From contig NZ_BBPM01000001.1 in assembly GCF_000787775.1 (NCBI RefSeq), positions 1 through 52,794 on the forward strand: 52,794 nt of DNA, written 5' to 3'. Source of the DNA: Streptacidiphilus carbonis. Lineage in GTDB: Bacteria > Actinomycetota > Actinomycetes > Streptomycetales > Streptomycetaceae. Made by a program: the position numbers and the translations under genes. Below the pieces are notes generated by a model. It had not been told where the DNA came from, did no database searches, and saw nothing but the letters and a program-made list of their open reading frames with translations. Positions 1 through 7,614 of the stretch are shown in pieces. Each line of letters opens with the position of its first letter. Within the stretch, counting starts at the first letter, position 1.

Positions 1-296
1 CTGAACTCCAGAACGTATCCGGTTCCGCTGCTGAAGTGCCGCAGGTAGGTGAATTCCTCGATGATTCCGAACACGACGCGCAGGATCGCCACCATCGTGT
101 CCTGCCCCTCGTACGGCTCGAAGTCAGCGGGGGAGCGGTAGGTGACGTTCTCCGCGAGCAGGTCGGGGAGTTGGTCCCAGTCCAGTGCCGCGACGATGCG
201 TCGCCACTCCGTGATTCCAGCCTCCGCCGCTTTGTGCGGCCGGGCCGTCGGCATGTCAGCCATGATGTCGATGACTTTCTGGTGGAAGGCGCTCAT
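1..296 (-). CDS. SnoaL-like / NTF2-fold protein (3' end outside window)
   Basis: Ninety-eight codons are visible and the gene runs off the left edge, so its C-terminus is unseen. The translation has the layout of the SnoaL-like NTF2 fold: an N-terminal helix, a helix followed by WRRIVAALDW, then ADFEPYEGQD leading into a VFGIIEEF strand. Members of this fold are small cone-shaped proteins acting as polyketide cyclases, isomerases, hydrolases or simple ligand binders; nothing here picks one. Its ATG at 294-296 overlaps the TGA of the upstream enoyl-CoA hydratase gene (ATGA), which implies translational coupling and a shared transcript. The family call is moderately sure and the reaction is unknown. 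Confidence 0.65.
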   Translation of the reverse strand, partial: MSAFHQKVIDIMADMPTARPHKAAEAGITEWRRIVAALDWDQLPDLLAENVTYRSPADFEPYEGQDTMVAILRVVFGIIEEFTYLRHFSSGTGYVLEF

Positions 297-1126
297 GCCT
301 GTTCGTTGATGAGGCCGGCGTAGTGACCGAGGTTTTCCTCGATCTCCTCAAGTCCGATCTCGGCGATGGCCTTTCCGAGTTGCGGGACGCGCGCCTGGAA
401 GCCCGGCCAGTTGACCGACTCCGCGAACTCCGCCCAGGACGCTCGCAGATCGGCCACCGGCGGCAGGGTCGACCGGTTGATCTGCGTCTTGGCGGCTAGC
501 ACGGACTGCTTGTCGAACGAGGCGATGCGCGCTGCCACGCCGCTCACGAGGTCGTCGAGTTCGGCGTCGGTGACGGCCCGGGTCACCCACCCGTACCGCT
601 CAGCCGTGTCGGCGTCGAAGTCCTGGCTGGTGAGGATCGCTTCCAGCGCGCGGTCCCGCCCCAGCAGCCGGGCCAGACGGTCGCTGCCGCCACCGCCGGG
701 GACGATGCCGATCGCGACCTCGGGCTGGCAGAAGAACGCCTCCTCGCGGCTGGCGTAGCGCAGGTCGAAGGCCAGGGTGATCTCGTCCCCGCCACCCCTG
801 GTCCGCCCGCGGATGGAGGCGATGCTGATGAACGGCGCGCTGGTCAGGCTCGTGACCAGATCGACCCACGTGGGCGTCCCGTCGGCGCTGTTCAGCGCCA
901 GGAGTTCGGGCACCTGCCCGAGATCGGCGTGGTTGTAGAAGTATCCGGGCGTGCCGCTGTCGAAAATGACGACCTGAACCTGCTCGTCCCGGCTCAGCTC
1001 ATCGACGACGTCGACCAGTTGAGTAACGGTGTCCGCGCCGACGACGTTCACCGGCGGATTCGAGAAGGTGACCTTACGGATCTTCGGCGCCACAGTCTCG
1101 ATGCTGAACATGCTGTGCTGCGTCAT
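293..1126 (-). CDS. Enoyl-CoA hydratase/isomerase family protein
   Basis: This 277-residue protein has the crotonase fold. SNPPVNVVGADT near residue 18 matches the start of the family, and IASIRGRTRGGGDEITLAFDLRYAS near residues 100-125 matches the oxyanion-hole region. A second block, QPEVAIGIVPGGGGSDRLARLLGRDRA, carries the usual hydratase signature. Crotonases act on CoA thioesters in fatty-acid or aromatic-acid turnover; the hydratase, isomerase or hydrolase role cannot be fixed from sequence. I placed the start at the ATG at 1124-1126 because AGGAG lies 7 bases before it; a longer open frame upstream overlaps the methyltransferase gene and lacks coding character. It is followed, with a 4-base overlap, by the SnoaL-like gene. 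Confidence 0.85.
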   Translation of the reverse strand: MTQHSMFSIETVAPKIRKVTFSNPPVNVVGADTVTQLVDVVDELSRDEQVQVVIFDSGTPGYFYNHADLGQVPELLALNSADGTPTWVDLVTSLTSAPFISIASIRGRTRGGGDEITLAFDLRYASREEAFFCQPEVAIGIVPGGGGSDRLARLLGRDRALEAILTSQDFDADTAERYGWVTRAVTDAELDDLVSGVAARIASFDKQSVLAAKTQINRSTLPPVADLRASWAEFAESVNWPGFQARVPQLGKAIAEIGLEEIEENLGHYAGLINEQA

Positions 1127-1290
1127 GGTGTTCTCCTGAACTGAGGTGCAGAGATTGCTGGACGAATGAACTCGGGACGGGAAGGTCTTTTCGGGGTCGG
1201 TCTTCCTGTGCGGACCGGCGAGTCGGCCGTCTGGACGGTGGATTGACTCGCCGATGGCGCGAGGTAGGTGCGGCCGGTCCTGCTGGGCGA

Positions 1291-1908
1291 TCAGGGGGGC
1301 GCCGTCAGGGTGTTCGCGAAGGCTGTCGCCGGCGGCCTCTCGTGCAGGGGCAGGGCGGCACGGTGTACGTACGCCGGCGGTACGTTCGGCCATACCACCC
1401 GGCTGCGCTCGACGGTCGCGAACCGTGCCGCCAGTTCGGCGGCGAACCGCCGGGCCGGCGGAGTCCACGCCGTGTGGACGTAGGCGAAGGTGCTGAACCG
1501 GCCGCTCGGGCCGAGCACTCCGGCCGCCGCGTCGAGGATCCGTCGCTGCCGCTCGTGCGGCATGACGGTCCACGGCAGACCGGACACGATGACGTCGACC
1601 GGATACGGGACCAGCGTCGCCAGATCCTCGGCGGAACCCTCGACCACCTCAACGGCGCTGTCCCGGTACCGGTCTGCCAGCCTGCCGGTGAACACCCGGT
1701 TCAGCTCGACCGCCACCAGCCGTGCTCCCGGAGCCAGTTGCCGCAGTATCGCCCCGGTGATCGCGCCGGTGCCGGGCCCCAGCTCCACGACGACTTCGGC
1801 GCGGTCCAGGCCGAGTCCGGAGGTCATGGCCTGGGCGAGGGAGGGAGAGCTGGGAGCGACCGCGCCGGTGAGCCGGGGGCGGCGCAGGAACTCCCGCATG
1901 ATCGACAT
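1291..1908 (-). CDS. Class I SAM-dependent methyltransferase (PmtA/rRNA-dimethylase-like)
   Basis: The protein is 205 residues. VVVELGPGTGAITGAIL near residues 38-55 is the SAM-binding motif I, with the ELGPGTGxIT form shared by KsgA-type dimethylases and phospholipid N-methyltransferases. VAVELNRVF is motif II, and VIVSGLPWTVMP occupies the motif IV position. The short length and the SGLPW form favour the phosphatidylethanolamine N-methyltransferase-like group over an rRNA dimethylase, but the substrate is not proven. It sits 164 bases ahead of the enoyl-CoA hydratase gene in the same leftward run. Start ATG at 1906-1908; the second in-frame ATG four codons in (1897-1899) is also possible. 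Confidence 0.8.
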   Translation of the reverse strand: MSIMREFLRRPRLTGAVAPSSPSLAQAMTSGLGLDRAEVVVELGPGTGAITGAILRQLAPGARLVAVELNRVFTGRLADRYRDSAVEVVEGSAEDLATLVPYPVDVIVSGLPWTVMPHERQRRILDAAAGVLGPSGRFSTFAYVHTAWTPPARRFAAELAARFATVERSRVVWPNVPPAYVHRAALPLHERPPATAFANTLTAPP

Positions 1909-1965
1909 GACCCGACCCTAGGTATCGGCTTTGTCGTCGGGCGTCCTCCCGGGCGCCCGACGGGG

Positions 1966-2625
1966 TCATCCGCCAGGACGAACCAGTCCGCTCTCGTAGG
2001 CCACGACGACGGCCTGTATGCGGTCACGGATATTCAGTTTGGTGAGGATCCGGCCCATGTGGGTCTTGACCGTGGTTTCGCCGAGGAACAGCTTCTCGGC
2101 GATCTCCACGTTGTTCAGCCCGCGGCCGACCAGCCCCAGCACCTCCCGCTCGCGGTCGGTGAGGGTGTCGAGGCCGGCGTCGGGGAGTGGGACGGCGGTG
2201 CCCGTGACGTACCGGTCGATCAGCCGCCGCGCCACGGAGGGGGCGATCATCGTGTCGCCGCGCAGCACACCGCGGAGCGCGACGAGCATCTCGGCGGACG
2301 AGGTGTCCTTGACGAGAAAGCCGCCGGCTCCGGCACGCAGCGCCGCGTAGGCGTACTCGTCGCGGTCGCAGGCACTGAGCACCAGTACGTGTGTCCCGGG
2401 CAACTCGGCGCGCACCTGCGCGGTCGCCGAGATGCCGTCCAGACACGGCATCCGCACCCCCATGACGACGAGGTCCGGGCGCAACGTGAGCGCCTGCGCC
2501 ACGGCCGACTCGCCGTCACCGGCCTCGCCGACGACCCTGAAGTCCGGTTGGCTGTCGACCACCCCCCGCAGGCCGGCCCGCATCAACTCCTGGGCGTCAC
2601 AGATCAGTACGCCGGCCGCGGTCAT
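1966..2625 (-). CDS. NarL/LuxR-type response regulator lacking its phosphorylation site
   Basis: This 219-residue protein has a receiver domain (about 1-120) and a LuxR HTH (about 150-215: LTDREREVLGLVGRGLNNVEIAEKL, then TTVKTHMGRILTKL). It would bind DNA as a dimer. The receiver is degenerate. The acceptor Asp of the usual MDVRMPG segment is Gly56 (MGVRMPC), and the second Asp of the N-terminal acidic pair is Ala11 (ICDAQE). The switch Ser (VLSAC) and Lys104 (LVKDT) remain. It therefore probably cannot be activated by a histidine kinase through aspartyl phosphate, and no kinase gene is adjacent. The start ATG at 2623-2625 overlaps the stop of a small upstream gene (ATGA), indicating coupled translation. 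Confidence 0.9.
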   Translation of the reverse strand: MTAAGVLICDAQELMRAGLRGVVDSQPDFRVVGEAGDGESAVAQALTLRPDLVVMGVRMPCLDGISATAQVRAELPGTHVLVLSACDRDEYAYAALRAGAGGFLVKDTSSAEMLVALRGVLRGDTMIAPSVARRLIDRYVTGTAVPLPDAGLDTLTDREREVLGLVGRGLNNVEIAEKLFLGETTVKTHMGRILTKLNIRDRIQAVVVAYESGLVRPGG

Positions 2626-2819
2626 GGCGCCCCGCCCCCTGACACGGCCACCCGCTCCCGCGCGCCGGTCGGACCGCGCCCGGAGACCGGATGCGGACGG
2701 TCGGGGTTGCGGGCGGCGTCGTGGACGGCGGTGCCGGGGCCGAACGGCTCGACGGCGAATGTCCGGGCAAGGCCCCGGTCGGTTCCGGTGGCGAGAACGG
2801 TGCTGGTGGACGGCCTCAT
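2622..2819 (-). CDS. Short gene encoding an SDR N-terminal fragment
   Basis: This 65-residue frame starts at the ATG at 2817-2819, preceded by GGGAGG at a good distance, and its TGA overlaps the ATG of the response regulator gene (ATGA). The N-terminus, TVLATGTDRGLARTFA, resembles the first strand and glycine-rich loop of a short-chain dehydrogenase (TGxxxGxG, with Ala replacing the last Gly). The rest, rich in Arg, Pro and Gly, has no recognisable fold. I read it as the head of a former SDR gene whose ribosome-binding site and start still serve to translate, or lead translation into, the regulator. Whether a stable protein is made is unknown. It follows the LtrA-type gene in the same leftward run. 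Confidence 0.5.
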   Translation of the reverse strand: MRPSTSTVLATGTDRGLARTFAVEPFGPGTAVHDAARNPDRPHPVSGRGPTGARERVAVSGGGAP

Positions 2820-2927
2820 GAATTCCTCCCGTTGAAAGGGGGGGCGGGATGGGGAAGGCATGCCGGTCCCACCGAACGGCCTGCCGATGTGCGGTGCCGG
2901 CCGACGGACCGGCTGCGTGCGCCGGTA

Positions 2928-4106
2928 TCAGGTCATCGGGTCGGACGGGTGAACGGTCCGAGGGGTCGGCTTCCCTGGCGCCTCGCCGGTCGGTCGGCGT
3001 TCTTCGAACGCGGCCAGTGCTACGACGATCACCGCGGCGACGAACGCCGCCAGGTACGCCGGGGCCATCGGCGTGAGCAGGCCTGCGAGGACCAGTGCGG
3101 ACAGCGCGAGCAGCCGTGACCGGTTCAGGTCGTCGAACAGGGTTGCCCCGTGCCAGGTCTGCGTGGCGATGAAGAGGGCCGGCCCGCCGAACAGCAGCAG
3201 GTTCGTGGTGATGCCCGCGTGCGCCATGGGGTGGGCGATGACGCGCTCATCGGCTACGGCAGCGGCGATCAACCCGGCGACGGAGACCATGAGACTGATG
3301 ACGCCGCTGCGACCGGCCCGCATCGGGTCCTCGGTTCGCTCGTAGTGGCGTACGACGCGCTCGGAACGGCTGAAGAACAGCCAGAACAGCGCGATCGTGC
3401 CGGTGAGTGCCACCACGGCGGCCAGCAGGGTCATCGGCTCGTACGGTGCCGCGGTGAGTGCGGTGCCGGTGGTCATGACCGTTTCACCGAGCGCGATGAT
3501 CATGAACAGGCGGCCGCGCTCCAGCAGGTGCCCGCCGGCGAAGCCAACCTGCCGGGACTCCAGCCTGCGTCCGGGCAGCGGATGAGCCGTCCAGGTACCC
3601 GCCAACTCGACCAGGTTCGCCGCAGCCCACCAGGCCAGCCGCGCGCCACCGTCGACCGCCGCGCCGGTCAGCCACAGGGGTGCGGCCGCGACGAACCAGA
3701 CCAGAACGCGGACGAAGTGTTCCTGGTTGACGTCATCGAGGCCCACCCTGAGGAGCCACACCGTCCGGCCGATGTGAATGAGCAGGAAGGTGACGACGAA
3801 GACCCACCCGGCGTCGCCGAAGGCCCGTGGGATCGCGGCGTTCATGAACAGCCCGGCGAGCATGACCGCCAGCAGCATCCGCCGCGTCCGCGGGTCCTCG
3901 GCAGGGACCAGGGTGACCGCCCACGTGGTGTACGCCCACGCCGCGTAGACGGCGAGGTAGAGCACGAGCGTCTGGGCCGCGCCGGTCCATGTCGGGTGCG
4001 CCAGCAGCTGATGCGACAGCTGGCCGATCGCGAAGACGTAGACCAGGTCGAAGAACAACTCCAGCGGCGTGACCTCGCGGCGCGCCGGATCGCTGGTCAG
4101 CTCCAC
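2928..4106 (-). CDS. Low temperature requirement protein A (LtrA) family membrane protein
   Basis: The 392-residue product begins with REVTPLELFFDLVYVFAIGQLSHQL, the hallmark of the LtrA family, followed by repeated hydrophobic helices over the whole length (roughly ten or more membrane spans). LLERGRLFMIIALGETVMTTG in the middle is the second conserved family block. LtrA was named for a low-temperature growth phenotype in Listeria; the molecular activity is not established. The gene lies 61 bases after the alpha/beta hydrolase gene on the same strand. The start ATG at 4104-4106 has a GAGGAG stretch ahead of it. Confidence 0.9.
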   Translation of the reverse strand: MELTSDPARREVTPLELFFDLVYVFAIGQLSHQLLAHPTWTGAAQTLVLYLAVYAAWAYTTWAVTLVPAEDPRTRRMLLAVMLAGLFMNAAIPRAFGDAGWVFVVTFLLIHIGRTVWLLRVGLDDVNQEHFVRVLVWFVAAAPLWLTGAAVDGGARLAWWAAANLVELAGTWTAHPLPGRRLESRQVGFAGGHLLERGRLFMIIALGETVMTTGTALTAAPYEPMTLLAAVVALTGTIALFWLFFSRSERVVRHYERTEDPMRAGRSGVISLMVSVAGLIAAAVADERVIAHPMAHAGITTNLLLFGGPALFIATQTWHGATLFDDLNRSRLLALSALVLAGLLTPMAPAYLAAFVAAVIVVALAAFEERRPTGEAPGKPTPRTVHPSDPMT

Positions 4107-4167
4107 GATGGGGCTCCTCGTTCGGGGAGGCGTTCCGACTCCCGTGGTATCGGACTTCGTTCAGTGG

Positions 4168-5019
4168 TCAGTCGGCGAGGAAGGACGCCACCTGTGCGGC
4201 GAAGTCCTCGGCGTGCTGGAAGAGGAAGGCGTGGCCGGCGTCGCTGTAGGCGACGAGAGTGGCGTCGGCGAGGTGCTGCACGGCGGTGTACGCCGCCAGC
4301 GCGGGAATCATCACGTCCTGCATGCCGGTCGCGTACAGAACGGGCTGCCGGATGGTCGCGAGGTTCGCCCGGACCTGCTCGAAGGGGATCGACGCGTCCT
4401 TCTGGATCGCGGCGATCTGGCCCATGGCCGCCACCTCGGACACCTCGGGAACCCCGGTGGCCAGCCGCGTGGCCACCCTGGTGAGGTGCGCGTACCCGGC
4501 GGCGCGCCCCGTCTCCGTCTCCGGGAAGAACAGGAACACCAGGTCGTCCCCCGTGACCTCGGGCTTGGTCATGGTTGCCCGCACCTTCTCGTTCGGCGCG
4601 GGCGCGCCGGGCACCGTGCCTCCGGGACTGGCGGCCGCCACGACCAGCCTGCGGACCAGGTCGGGCTGTCGGCGGGCGATGTCCTGGGCGACGGTGCCGC
4701 CCAGCGTCCAGCCGAGCAGGTCCACCTGGGACAGGCCGAGGATCTCGATGAACTCCGCAGCGCCGTCGGCGAGTCCCTCGACCGAGTCGCGTGGGATGCC
4801 GGTGGTGTAGCCGGTGCCGACATTGTCGAACACGATCACGTCGTGTTCGGCGGCCAGGTGTTCCAGGAACTCCGGGTCCCACCAGTCGAGGGTTCCCCGG
4901 ACCCGGTTCAGCAGGACCAGCGGGGTGCCGCCCCGCGGGCCGAGGCGCCGGTAGGTGAACGTCGCGGAAGGACCTTCGACGGTGAGGTTTTCGGCTGCGT
5001 CTGCCAGATAGGTGCTCAT
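4168..5019 (-). CDS. Alpha/beta hydrolase-fold protein with Thr in place of the nucleophile Ser
   Basis: The 283-residue protein has the typical hydrolase order: GTPLVLLNRVRG (oxyanion region), VIVFDNVGTGYTTG, the nucleophile elbow LLGWTLGGTVAQ at 101-112, an acidic residue in GMQDVMIPA and a late His in DAGHAFLFQ. The elbow reads G-W-T-L-G, with Thr105 (codon ACG at 4705-4707) where nearly all members have Ser. The acid and His positions look intact. Thr can in principle act as a nucleophile, but the change may also mean altered or lost hydrolase activity. The family includes haloperoxidase-like and esterase-like members. The gene starts 49 bases after the SDR gene ends and is probably co-transcribed with it. 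Confidence 0.88.
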   Translation of the reverse strand: MSTYLADAAENLTVEGPSATFTYRRLGPRGGTPLVLLNRVRGTLDWWDPEFLEHLAAEHDVIVFDNVGTGYTTGIPRDSVEGLADGAAEFIEILGLSQVDLLGWTLGGTVAQDIARRQPDLVRRLVVAAASPGGTVPGAPAPNEKVRATMTKPEVTGDDLVFLFFPETETGRAAGYAHLTRVATRLATGVPEVSEVAAMGQIAAIQKDASIPFEQVRANLATIRQPVLYATGMQDVMIPALAAYTAVQHLADATLVAYSDAGHAFLFQHAEDFAAQVASFLAD

Positions 5020-5068
5020 GTCGAGCTTCGCTCTCCTGTCGCTGTTGTCTGGATGCGGGGGCTGGACG

Positions 5069-5887
5069 TCAGGCGGCGGGCAGGCGGTTGAGCTTGCGCA
5101 GCTGCTGGTCGAACATGCGGGAGGGGACCATGCGGCGCATGGTGCGAACGCGGCCGGTGACGGCGCCGGCGGTGTAGCGCAGCTTGGGTTTGGCGTCGGT
5201 CGCGGCGGCGACGATCTCCTTGGCGACGACGGCAGGGTCGTCGCCGTCCTTGACCGCGTCGGCCATGTACTCCTCGAAGATGTGGCGCTGCTTGGCGTAG
5301 ACGTCCAAGGGCTGGTCGGGACGCACGCTGGCCGCGTCGAACGCGGTGCTGGTCCAGGCGGGTTCGACGAGCAGGACCCGCACGCCGTACTCGCGGACCT
5401 CGTGGTCCACGGATTCCGAGTAGCCCTCGATGGCGTGCTTGGAGGCGGCGTAGACGGCCATGTAGGGCTGCGGCATGAAGCCGACGATGGACGAGATGTT
5501 GACGATGCGTCCGCTGCGCTGGGCGCGCATGTGGGGCAGGACGGCGTTCGTCATGCGGATGACGCCGAAGACGTTGATGTCGAAGAGGCCGTGCGCCTGT
5601 GCGGCGGAGGTTTCCTCGGCGGCGCCCGCCGAGCCTACGCCCGCGTTGTTGACCAGGAGGTCGATGCGCCCGAACCGGTCTATCACCTCGCCCACCGCCG
5701 CGGTCACCGACTCGTCACTGGTCACGTCGAGGTCGAGGAAGGTCACGCCCTTGAGCGGGGTGACGTGCGCCGTGTTGCGGCTGGTGCCGACGACTTCGTG
5801 GCCTGCCGCGGCCAGCGCGAGGGCGGTTGCCTTCCCGATGCCGGAGGACGCGCCTGTCACGAGGGCTACCGGTCGTGTTGTCGCCAT
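5069..5887 (-). CDS. Short-chain dehydrogenase/reductase (SDR family oxidoreductase)
   Basis: The product is 272 residues. It has a classical SDR core: ALVTGASSGIGKATALALA at the N-terminus (NAD(P)-binding), LVNNAGVG near residue 85, NISSIVG for the catalytic Ser, and YAASKHAIEGYS for the Tyr-x-x-x-Lys pair. Extra C-terminal residues (KLRYTAGAVTGRV, RKLNRLPAA) resemble SDRs acting on lipophilic alcohols or ketones; the substrate is not inferable. I chose the ATG at 5885-5887 because CAGGAG precedes it by six bases; an ATG six codons upstream lacks a comparable site. It is the first gene of the leftward run and is divergent from the TetR gene at 6384, so TetR control is likely. Confidence 0.9.
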   Translation of the reverse strand: MATTRPVALVTGASSGIGKATALALAAAGHEVVGTSRNTAHVTPLKGVTFLDLDVTSDESVTAAVGEVIDRFGRIDLLVNNAGVGSAGAAEETSAAQAHGLFDINVFGVIRMTNAVLPHMRAQRSGRIVNISSIVGFMPQPYMAVYAASKHAIEGYSESVDHEVREYGVRVLLVEPAWTSTAFDAASVRPDQPLDVYAKQRHIFEEYMADAVKDGDDPAVVAKEIVAAATDAKPKLRYTAGAVTGRVRTMRRMVPSRMFDQQLRKLNRLPAA

Positions 5888-5981
5888 TGTGGGCTCCTGA
5901 CTCATGGGGGGTTGATGTCGTCCATGGGCTGAGTGGGGGATCGCGATGCCGGAGGCGAGCGACCCTCAATCGGTTTCACCA

Positions 5982-6067
5982 ATGTATCAGATCTGCGCTT
6001 ATGCGCAACACTGGAGAATCAATTAATGAGGTAGTCGTAGCATCTGCGTATCTCCTACGGGGGTGAG
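5982..6067. repeat. Control-region repeat, copy A
   Basis: This block recurs 290 bases further on (6272-6357). Both copies begin with ATGTATC, share ATCAATTAA (6018-6026 and 6308-6316), then GTAGCAT, CGTATC and CTACGGGGG at the same relative positions. From 6017 to 6065 about three quarters of positions agree. Within each copy GTAG and CTAC arms lie about 14 bases apart. It sits upstream of the leftward SDR gene, while copy B lies directly before the TetR start, so each may be an operator/promoter unit. Confidence 0.6.
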
Positions 6068-6183
6068 GGGTCGAGGGCGTGGTCGTCGCGGGGTCGGATC
6101 GGGCGGGGTCCCTGCCCGGTGCGCCGACGCCTCCATGCGGCGGAGCGTCGACGTGATCGGCCGAGGGCCCCACTCCGAACCGT

Positions 6184-6217
6184 CGTACCCCGCCGGGCTC
6201 GGCTCCGGCGGGGTACG
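6184..6217. terminator. Perfect 13-bp hairpin between the two control repeats
   Basis: The arms 6184-6196 and 6205-6217 (CGTACCCCGCCGG and its complement) are perfectly complementary, with an 8-base loop and no T-run, like many actinomycete terminators. It would separate transcription units lying between copy A and copy B of the flanking repeat. No gene is recognisable between the copies. Confidence 0.5.
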
Positions 6218-6271
6218 GATGTGTGGCTGTTCGCTGCGTCGGTGTGGCGCGATCCGTTATCTGTTGCATCC

Positions 6272-6357
6272 ATGTATCGACTCTTCGCAGAGTTGCGGTA
6301 TGCAAGGATCAATTAAGGGGGTACCGGTAGCATTCCCGTATCCTCTACGGGGGGCCA
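6272..6357. repeat. Control-region repeat, copy B (upstream of tetR)
   Basis: Second copy of the block at 5982-6067. It ends 26 bases before the TetR start codon, where an autoregulatory operator or promoter is expected. Conservation is greatest in ATCAATTAA and in the GTAGCAT...CGTATC...CTACGG segment, which suggests a protein-binding site. Confidence 0.6.
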
Positions 6358-6383
6358 GGTAGCGAGTCAGGCAGGAGACAGAC

Positions 6384-6962
6384 ATGGGCCGAGCACTGCG
6401 GGCAGATGCCGAGCGCAGTGTGCGCGCGATTCTGGAGGCGGCCGAGCAGGTCTTCGCCCAGGATGCCGGCGCGTCCATGGAGCAGGTCGCCGAGGCGGCG
6501 GGGCTTACCAGGATCACCGTTCACCGTCGGTTCGCGAACCGGCAGGCACTGCTGGAGGCGCTCGCCGTCTCCGCGAAGCAGCAGCTCGTCGACGCCATCG
6601 AGGAAGCCCGGCCGCAGGCGGCTCCCGCGCTCGTGGCGCTGCACCGAGTGACGGCGAACGTCCTCCGGGTCAAGAACACCTGGCGCTTCACCCTCAGTCA
6701 CGCCACAGCTCACACCCCGGCCGCAGCCGCCCTCTGGGAAGAGATCGACACCCACACCGTCGATCTCATGAACCGGGCGCAGCGCGAGGGGTTGATCGCC
6801 CCGGACGCAGATCTGGCGTGGGCGCGGCAGGTTTACTACGCCCTTCTCAGCGAAGCCATCAACAGGCCCGGCGCGGAGCATGACCCTGCCGCACAGGATC
6901 CGGACGCGTTGGCCACGCTCGTCATCGACACGCTCCTGCACGGCGCAGGGCCACGCAGCTGA
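6384..6962 (+). CDS. TetR/AcrR family transcriptional regulator
   Basis: The protein has 192 residues. The N-terminal HTH reads AILEAAEQVFAQDAGASMEQVAEAAGLTRITVHRRFANRQALLEAL (about 14-60), the standard TetR DNA-binding domain. The remaining C-terminal part is the helical ligand-binding and dimerisation region, with no ligand identifiable. CAGGAG seven bases before the ATG supports the start. It is divergent from the SDR/hydrolase run beginning at 5887, and a repeated motif in the 496-base gap is the probable operator. The most likely role is ligand-relieved repression of itself and that run. Confidence 0.92.
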   Translation: MGRALRADAERSVRAILEAAEQVFAQDAGASMEQVAEAAGLTRITVHRRFANRQALLEALAVSAKQQLVDAIEEARPQAAPALVALHRVTANVLRVKNTWRFTLSHATAHTPAAAALWEEIDTHTVDLMNRAQREGLIAPDADLAWARQVYYALLSEAINRPGAEHDPAAQDPDALATLVIDTLLHGAGPRS

Positions 6963-7185
6963 GTCGCAACGGCTCAGAGCGCACCGGCGCCCCCGGCAGC
7001 ACGTTGGGGTCGATTACGTGAACCGCCTCGCGATGACTCGCACGGGCCCTCATGCGCCGCGGTTACGACCGGCGGAGCGGATGCGGGCGGTGGCGGCCGC
7101 CGAGTGTCGGGCAAGGCCGGGGCGATGGTCTCGGACAGCCGTGCGGCCGACTCGCGTACGCCTGAAGGTCATCGCGCCACTCCCT

Positions 7186-7503
7186 CTACAGGGGGCGTTC
7201 TTCGGCATCCGGTGGCCACCCGAGTGTCAGGTACTGGTCCAGGCCGGTGAGTTCGAGTAGGCGCAGCACGGGGTGGCAGGCCCCGTGCAGGATCAGTCGC
7301 CCTCCGTGTCGTGCGGCCAGGTGGTGGGCCAGCAGGAGCGGGCGCAGGCCGGCGCAGTCCATGAAGGTGACCTGTGAGAGGTCAAGCACGGCCTCGCCGT
7401 GCGCTTTGAGGGCTGCGGTCAGGCGGCGCTGCAGAGCGGGTGCGGTGTCGAGGTCGATCTCTCCGCGGGCTTGGACCAGGGCGGCGGCGTGTTGCTCGTG
7501 CAT
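7186..7503 (-). CDS. STAS-domain protein without a phosphorylatable serine
   Basis: The 105-residue protein is a single STAS domain of the anti-sigma-factor-antagonist type (SpoIIAA/RsbV fold): VQARGEIDLDTAPALQRRL, then AVLDLSQVTFMDCAGLRPLLLA, then a C-terminal GLDQYLTL segment. In antagonists the D-S-(S/T)-G-L site is phosphorylated by a partner kinase; here it is D49-Cys50-Ala51-Gly52, so neither hydroxyl is present. If it binds an anti-sigma factor it should be constitutively active, or it may have another partner. I chose the ATG at 7501-7503 (GGGAGA upstream) over a GTG 15 codons earlier that has no ribosome-binding site. No anti-sigma factor gene is adjacent. Confidence 0.85.
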   Translation of the reverse strand: MHEQHAAALVQARGEIDLDTAPALQRRLTAALKAHGEAVLDLSQVTFMDCAGLRPLLLAHHLAARHGGRLILHGACHPVLRLLELTGLDQYLTLGWPPDAEERPL

Positions 7504-7614
7504 GGCTTCTCCCGCGTTGTCCCGGCGTGCACCGTGTTCGGCGGTCACGGTTGGGAACGGGGTGAGCTGCCGCGCGCGAAGAAGTGGATCGCGCGCGGCA
7601 GTCGGGTTCGGGCC

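Noticed and set aside
293-1573. 426-residue version of the enoyl-CoA hydratase starting at 1573
   Set aside because: The extension overlaps the methyltransferase coding region and no crotonase residues are present there; AGGAG supports 1126.
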